Positions 59,261-64,000 of a stretch of 64,000 nt of DNA are shown here, piece by piece. A program made the position numbers and the translations under genes. The stretch covers positions 537,958,682-538,022,681 of the forward strand of contig CM042684.1 in the NCBI GenBank assembly GCA_023614405.1, read 5' to 3'. The notes beneath the pieces are model-generated. The model saw only the letters and a program-made list of their open reading frames with translations. It searched no databases and was not told the DNA's origin. Origin of the DNA: Avena insularis (lineage: Eukaryota > Streptophyta > Magnoliopsida > Poales > Poaceae). Position 1 is the first letter of the stretch; each line of letters starts with the position of its first letter.

Positions 59261-62200
59261 CTACTTCCTTGGCTTGAGCATGTCCCCGTCGTCCATCTTG
59301 GCGAACCGCCCTCGCACCCTCGGCTGGCTGTCTGCCAGAGCCTTCCTGCAGGCGTACTGCGACAGGAGAGTTGCAAACATTTAGCCTCTTTGATATACTT
59401 TTTTATTTGTGTATGTATGACTAGTAGGATGAAAAAAGAAGAGGTTTTTTGCTATACCTTGATCTTTCTGCCAAAGTTCCTCTTGATCTTCTTCTTCCTG
59501 TACCTGGAGAGCTTCTGCTTCCTTTCCTCAGTCTTGAGGTCACTGATGGTCACAAGCCTCTCACAGGGTGTAAGGCCATTTCCTGAGTTCCCAGGACGAG
59601 AGGTATTGGCACCAAGATTCTGTCAAATAAGGTAAAATTCCTAATAAGTAACCAATCTCAGGCTTGTAATTTCTGTTTTTTTTAAATGAACTTTACATGA
59701 TGACCTTACTACCTAAAGTCATTACAGGATGACATGTCATTTATCTACCAGTGCAAAATACTTCATGCGTGCATGTAAATTCGAAAAATACACATACTAA
59801 TAATATCTTCCGCATCCCGAAAAGTTAAGTAACTTGAAAGAAAACACAGAAGCCACTGTCGAGTGTGCAGAGTAGGTATATGCCCTGTACAATCAGCTAA
59901 AGCAGTGGCCATGTCTTTTTAGGGGAAAGATGGCTTTGGGCAGAATTAGTAACATCTGAATATCACATCACTAGCCTGCTGCTAGTGCCATGTTCATAGA
60001 GCTTTACTTAACGGCCCTTTCTCTCTCGAGTAAAGCAAATACATGTTGTTGTATGCCTACAGTAAGCCGCTTTGTCCGATGCGAATGAAAAAGCAACGCC
60101 TTTCCGGTTGGGCTTTCTGTACTTGGCGTGTCTTTTGTCGACAGCTATGCACACTTGAGACACAACAAGAGCGCCAGTGCTTGTCACAATAATTCCATAT
60201 CTGTGCAGTTTTGTGTAGTGCAGTGGAAGAGAAAAGAATCATCATGTGTCATACCTGGATGTCGCCTTCACTGTAAGCCCTCCTGAGCCCGAATGCGGCC
60301 TCGAAGTCGAGCCCCTGGAAGTCGAGGAAGTTGGGCCTGACCGAGGAGGACGACGACCCGTTGTTGATCCAGTCGGCGGAGTTGAGGCACCCGGAGCTGA
60401 CGCTCTTCTGCAGCGAGCACTCAGCAGCCGATGTCCTCATCATGAGGTCTCCGGCGGCAGGGACGGCCGCCTCTTCGACCTGCAGCATGGGGATCTTGAC
60501 GTCCAGCAGCTCGGAGATGGTCTCCTCGATGGCGGACTTCTCCATGAGCTCCTTCTCGCACTCGTAGAGCACCTCGCTGAGGCCCATGGAGGAGACCTTG
60601 ATGGCGCCGTCCATGGCGTTGTCAGACATCATGGAGATGGCGGCGGCGACGGGGTCGTCGAGGCCGAGCAGCGGCGGCTCGTCGATGATGGGCTCGGGTG
60701 CCTTGAACAGGTCCCCTTCTCCTCCCAGGTCGTACTCCGAGATCAGGGAGGGCTGCCCCATGTCTCCCTGTTTTATTTTTATTGCATAAGAAATGATAAG
60801 TCAGAGCTGAGAATTAAGCTTAAATCATAATCAACTAAAAAAAAGGTCTAAAATGACAAGCAAACTAAATTTCTGGCACTTTGAACGGATTCATTCAAGC
60901 TACTTCACTTGAGACAAGTATATAACATGAGATCTCCTGCTGAACATGACAATGTAACAGTTTGGGGCAATTCACTTCACTGACTCAATCATCATCATCC
61001 AGTAAAAAGGTAGTACTACTTACTAGAGTAAATAAAGCCAAGTAGTTAACAGACAAGTGGGGAGTGAAGTGTGGGAGGGAGACGTGTTAAAGCTAGCTAT
61101 GGTCTATGGCTGCATGGTGTTGTATTCTAGTGTAGGTGTGTTGTGCTCATGCACATGTCAACTTACAGCAGGTCACTGTCATGCTACCACCAGCCACCAG
61201 GGCAGGGCAGAGCAGAGCATATACCTCTGATGGGCAGGGCATTTGATGAGCATCTTTAAATAAATAAACTGGACAAAAACAAACAAAAGCTAATAAATAT
61301 CCCAGGAACCCTCCCCTATGTGACCTGGCTGGCGTTTGTGTGACTAGAAAAGATGAAAGATTTGTAGCGAGAAGTTTCAAGGTGAAAAAGCTGATGGAAG
61401 ATTTGTGGCGTGATGATAGGAATCAGCATCTGTAGATGGAATTCAAGGCTGTGAAGTTGCTCCCAGTCCGTCAGTAAGAAGTGTTTGAGCATGCAGGCAG
61501 GCAGGAACCAAGTCAGCATCATAAGATGCGATTCGAGTTTGTGGTGTCATCTGGATGAAATTTGTCTGTGTCAATCAACAGTGTAGAATACGGCAGCACA
61601 GCGCTTTTGGTTAGCAGGTAAAGACATTTTTAGGTATGTATGTGGTAGAAGCAGTGCGATTTGATATGTTTGGGATGTAAATGGTACGGGCTGATGTTGA
61701 TGAATGAATGATGCGAAGAGGAGGACATGATGATGATGGTAGCACCCGAGGAGCCGTATGATTAGCTACAAATGTGGCTGCAGCCATTGTGCATATATGT
61801 GAGTGTCTGAGATGTATGATTAGCTACAAATGTGGCTGCAGCCATTGTGCATATATGTGAGTGTCTGAGATTGATGTTGACGACAAGCACTCACTAGTGG
61901 TGGAGTACTAGTATAAATTGTCTGCAAGCAACAATGGGAGGATATGGAAGAGCCAATTAATTAGAGATGAGATGGGGGGAAAAGGGGAGGTTCTAGTTGA
62001 CAGACACCTCCGAGCTTCTTGCACAGTATAATATCTATGCGCTCAACAGCAGCATAGCATAGTCAGTCTTTGCTGATGATAGTACAACTATTATTGTGGT
62101 GCCCGGCGACAAGGCATCGGTATCATCAGCAAGCGGTGCGGTGGGGCTGGAGAAGAAGAAACGGGAAAGCGACGCCTCAATTTGTCCAAATGACGGCGGC

Positions 62201-62779
62201 TCCTCCGTCAGTGCGAATTTGGCTGGGCTAGCACCTTTTTTTATTTAATTAATTAATTAATGAATCCCCAAGTTGCAGATTCAGAACAAAGTGTGTAATT
62301 TGTTGTTGTTCTTGGTGGCGGCTCTGTCCGTGGACCGTGAGGTGGGGTAAGAAATGGCGGCGGCGGGTGCTGGCAGAGGTAATCGAGGGTACTCCAAGAA
62401 GATTCAGACAGGAGAATTGTTGTGTTTAGTTTTTATTATTTCCATGAATAGAGAAGAGACGAATTAACTGGTGCAGTGGTATGCCTGTTTGGAAGCATGG
62501 ATCGATCTGACAAGTTAGATGGGTAAAGGGAAAGAAAAATAGGGGGGAGGGGAGGGGAGGGGAGGGGGGTTTACTCACGAGGTGTGCGTAGATGCAGGCG
62601 TCCTCGGTTGCGGATGCAGAGGGCGGAAGAGGCGGCGCCGTCGTCTGGGCGGCGGAAGCAGCAGGTGCAGCGGAGGAGAAGTTGGAGAGGGAGAAGTCTG
62701 GGTGGGTGAAGAGCGAGGAGTAGCCCGGCGGCGAGGGCGAGTAGGCCGAGGAGAAGCCGAACCCCGCGTCGGCAAACAT
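59261..62779 (-). CDS. CCT-motif transcription regulator without B-box (ASML2-like CMF group)
   Basis: Four exons on the minus strand, 62779-62579, 60767-60255, 59619-59458 and 59356-59261, join in phase 0 to 323 aa. Exon 1 encodes a Ser/Pro/Ala-rich stretch beginning MFADAGFGFSSAYSPSPPGY. Exon 2 holds acidic segments (EYDLGGEGDLFKAPEP, DEPPLLGLDDPVAA, YECEKELMEKSAIEETISEL) likely to act in activation, and ends with FGLRRAYSEGDIQ. The CCT motif (about 269-312) spans exons 3 and 4: ERKQKLSRYRKKKIKRNFGR and YACRKALADSQPRVRGRFAK. No B-box zinc finger is present, so it belongs to the CMF class. Such proteins act in the nucleus, with NF-Y subunits where tested, in flowering, sugar response or plastid traits. 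Its particular role cannot be told. The 1.8-kb intron 1 and an upstream TATA box are described separately. Confidence 0.93.
61756..61871. repeat. 58-bp tandem duplication in intron 1 of the CCT gene
   Basis: GTATGATTAGCTACAAATGT with the following GGCTGCAGCCATTGTGCATA and TATGTGAGTGTCTGAGAT occurs twice, starting at 61,756 and 61,814. The copies are nearly identical, so the event is recent. Confidence 0.92.
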
Positions 62780-62993
62780 GTTTCTTTGATGTTGTTTCTT
62801 GGTTGTGTGAGGAAAGTGAAGGGGGCTGGATGGGTCTTGTTTCTTGCTGTGTAGGCTCTAGGCTGGCTAGCTAGCTTGTCTGATTGATTGAATTTGAAGG
62901 AGGAGGAGTAGGTTGGGGCGAGCGATATGAATGAATCAATGAATTGGGGTGGGAGGGGAGAGATTGGAAGGTGTGGAGGCCGGCGGAGGGGAG

Positions 62994-63000
62994 CTTTATA
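62994..63000 (-). promoter_or_regulatory. TATA box of the CCT gene
   Basis: The minus strand reads CCTATAAAGCTCCCC, a good plant TATA box about 215 bp upstream of the start codon. Transcription would begin near 62,965, giving a leader of about 185 nt. Function is inferred from position. Confidence 0.6.
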
Positions 63001-64000
63001 GGCTCAGCAGAGCAGAGTGCAGGGGAGGAAGAGAGGGGGATGAATGGGACAAAATAAAGGGAACGTGGTGTCGCCATCGTTGCGCTCACATCACTCACTG
63101 GAGGCCCTCCTACAGTGATGAGTGGGCTGGCCGCTGATGCCATCGTCATCTACCATGTCTGCTTCCTCTCTCTCTTACTCTCGGTCACTCTCTCCTCCTT
63201 AGGGAGGGAGGGTTATTACTGCCAGCCAGCCAGCCAGCCCAGCCCTGTGCTAGCTGGACCTCTAGATGTTTACTGCTGCCCTCAATACTACAACAACAAC
63301 TCCTGTGAATCACTCAGTGAGCCACCAGGTAGGGCAGGACAGTCACATGGACGGACGTTCAGCCTCCAACACAAGACAAACACGTCTCTACCATCCCCTA
63401 CCAGTAAAAACAAAAGACAAACAAAAATATATACCTCCACAAAAACAAGTTTAATAATAAACCTGTGACGACGAAAGAATTTCATCCAACACCGGCATCC
63501 AGGAAACGCGCCGACACTAGTGATTTTGGGGCCGTCCTCCAAACTAGGGATCGCACCCGCCGGGTTCGGGTCCAGCGTCAAGGCCACCCATACCCGCCCC
63601 CGGCCCCATGTTACCTGACCCACGACCTGCCCCGATACAACGGCGGGGTCTGTAAATCCACCAGACCCCTGACCCGGCAGGGTTCGGGGACCCGATGGGT
63701 ACCCTGCGACGATGCACAACGGCGGCGCTAGAAGTTGGGAGATCGCCAAAAGTTGCTCTCCTCTTCCACCGCGAGTGGCTCGACTTCCATGGCAACCGCT
63801 GCGCATGGGGACGGGGGAGATGCGTGCGGTAGTACGAGAGGGACATCGGAAGAGCGGGGGGATTTTGCTACTCACGTGCGGGAGGAAGGAAGGGAGTGGA
63901 TGAGTAGGGAGTTGGGGTTGGGGACGTGGCAACATGGTATTTGGCCTTTGGGTGGTCTAGGGTTTCCCTAACACTTACATGTGGGGATACTCATGTCATA
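63001..64000. other. Upstream flank of the CCT gene, no gene supported
   Basis: It contains a (CCAG)n microsatellite at about 63,221-63,238 and a CAACAACAAC stretch at 63,291. From 63,530 to 63,720 a GC-rich stretch is rich in ACCCG and GGGTTCGGG motifs (CGCCGGGTTCGGGTCCAG, GACCCGATGGGTACCC), of a kind seen in small grass transposons, but without recognisable ends. Long minus-strand open frames here reflect the GC content. Confidence 0.45.

Noticed and set aside
60246..60830. 194-aa plus-strand frame
   Set aside because: It is antisense to exon 2 of the CCT gene, whose frame, splice sites and motif are clear.
63288..63935. 215-aa minus-strand frame at the right end
   Set aside because: GC-rich, proline-rich composition with no recognisable domain. 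It overlaps ACCCG-rich repeat-like sequence.

Overview
The window is nuclear DNA from a grass, most likely a pooid cereal (Triticeae or a close relative). The evidence is plant-type split genes with GT-AG introns, grass-type MITEs, Helitron ends and LINEs, a primary-wall type cellulose synthase, and a 118-bp satellite that resembles the 120-bp family of rye and wheat subtelomeres. Species cannot be fixed from sequence alone.

Layout. Bases 1-22848 are one uninterrupted satellite array. The basic unit is about 118 bp. Eight diverged subunits (A-H) form a higher-order repeat of about 940 bp, present about 24 times. The array enters the window already running and stops abruptly at the 3' end of a decayed LINE on the minus strand (22849-26345). 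A broken CesA6-like cellulose synthase gene follows on the plus strand (27202-31727). It has three separate lesions: a 35-bp deletion in exon 8, a lost splice acceptor at exon 11 and an early stop before the C-terminal cysteine motif.

From 31.7 to 39.8 kb the DNA is intergenic: an orphan Helitron 3' end, a roughly 350-bp tandem repeat, a rearranged DUF4220/DUF594 pseudogene, a complete small Helitron with a Stowaway nested in it, and a short tandem block.

Four genes look intact. Phosphoacetylglucosamine mutase (39794-42341, minus, 8 exons, 560 aa) makes GlcNAc-1-phosphate for UDP-GlcNAc. A small coiled-coil plus PH-domain protein (52747-53818, plus, 6 exons, 194 aa) has a long, repeat-expanded upstream intron. 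An organellar nucleoside diphosphate kinase (54577-57705, plus, 7 exons, 239 aa) carries decayed copies of one of its own exons. A CCT-motif transcription regulator (59261-62779, minus, 4 exons, 323 aa) is convergent with the kinase. In each of the four the exon phases add up to a continuous reading frame.

Between the mutase and the PH gene (42.4-50 kb) lie a TE-associated pseudogene, a non-coding LTR-element-like block with an antisense glutamine-rich ORF, and a LINE tail (zinc-binding plus RNase H domains) interrupted by an exactly bounded 584-bp Tourist-like MITE.

The genes do not form a pathway; this is an ordinary gene island beside a satellite block. The most notable structures are the satellite's higher-order organisation with chimeric subunits and a hypervariable window, and the step-by-step decay of the cellulose synthase gene. 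I see no tRNA, rRNA, telomere repeat, CRISPR or viral gene.
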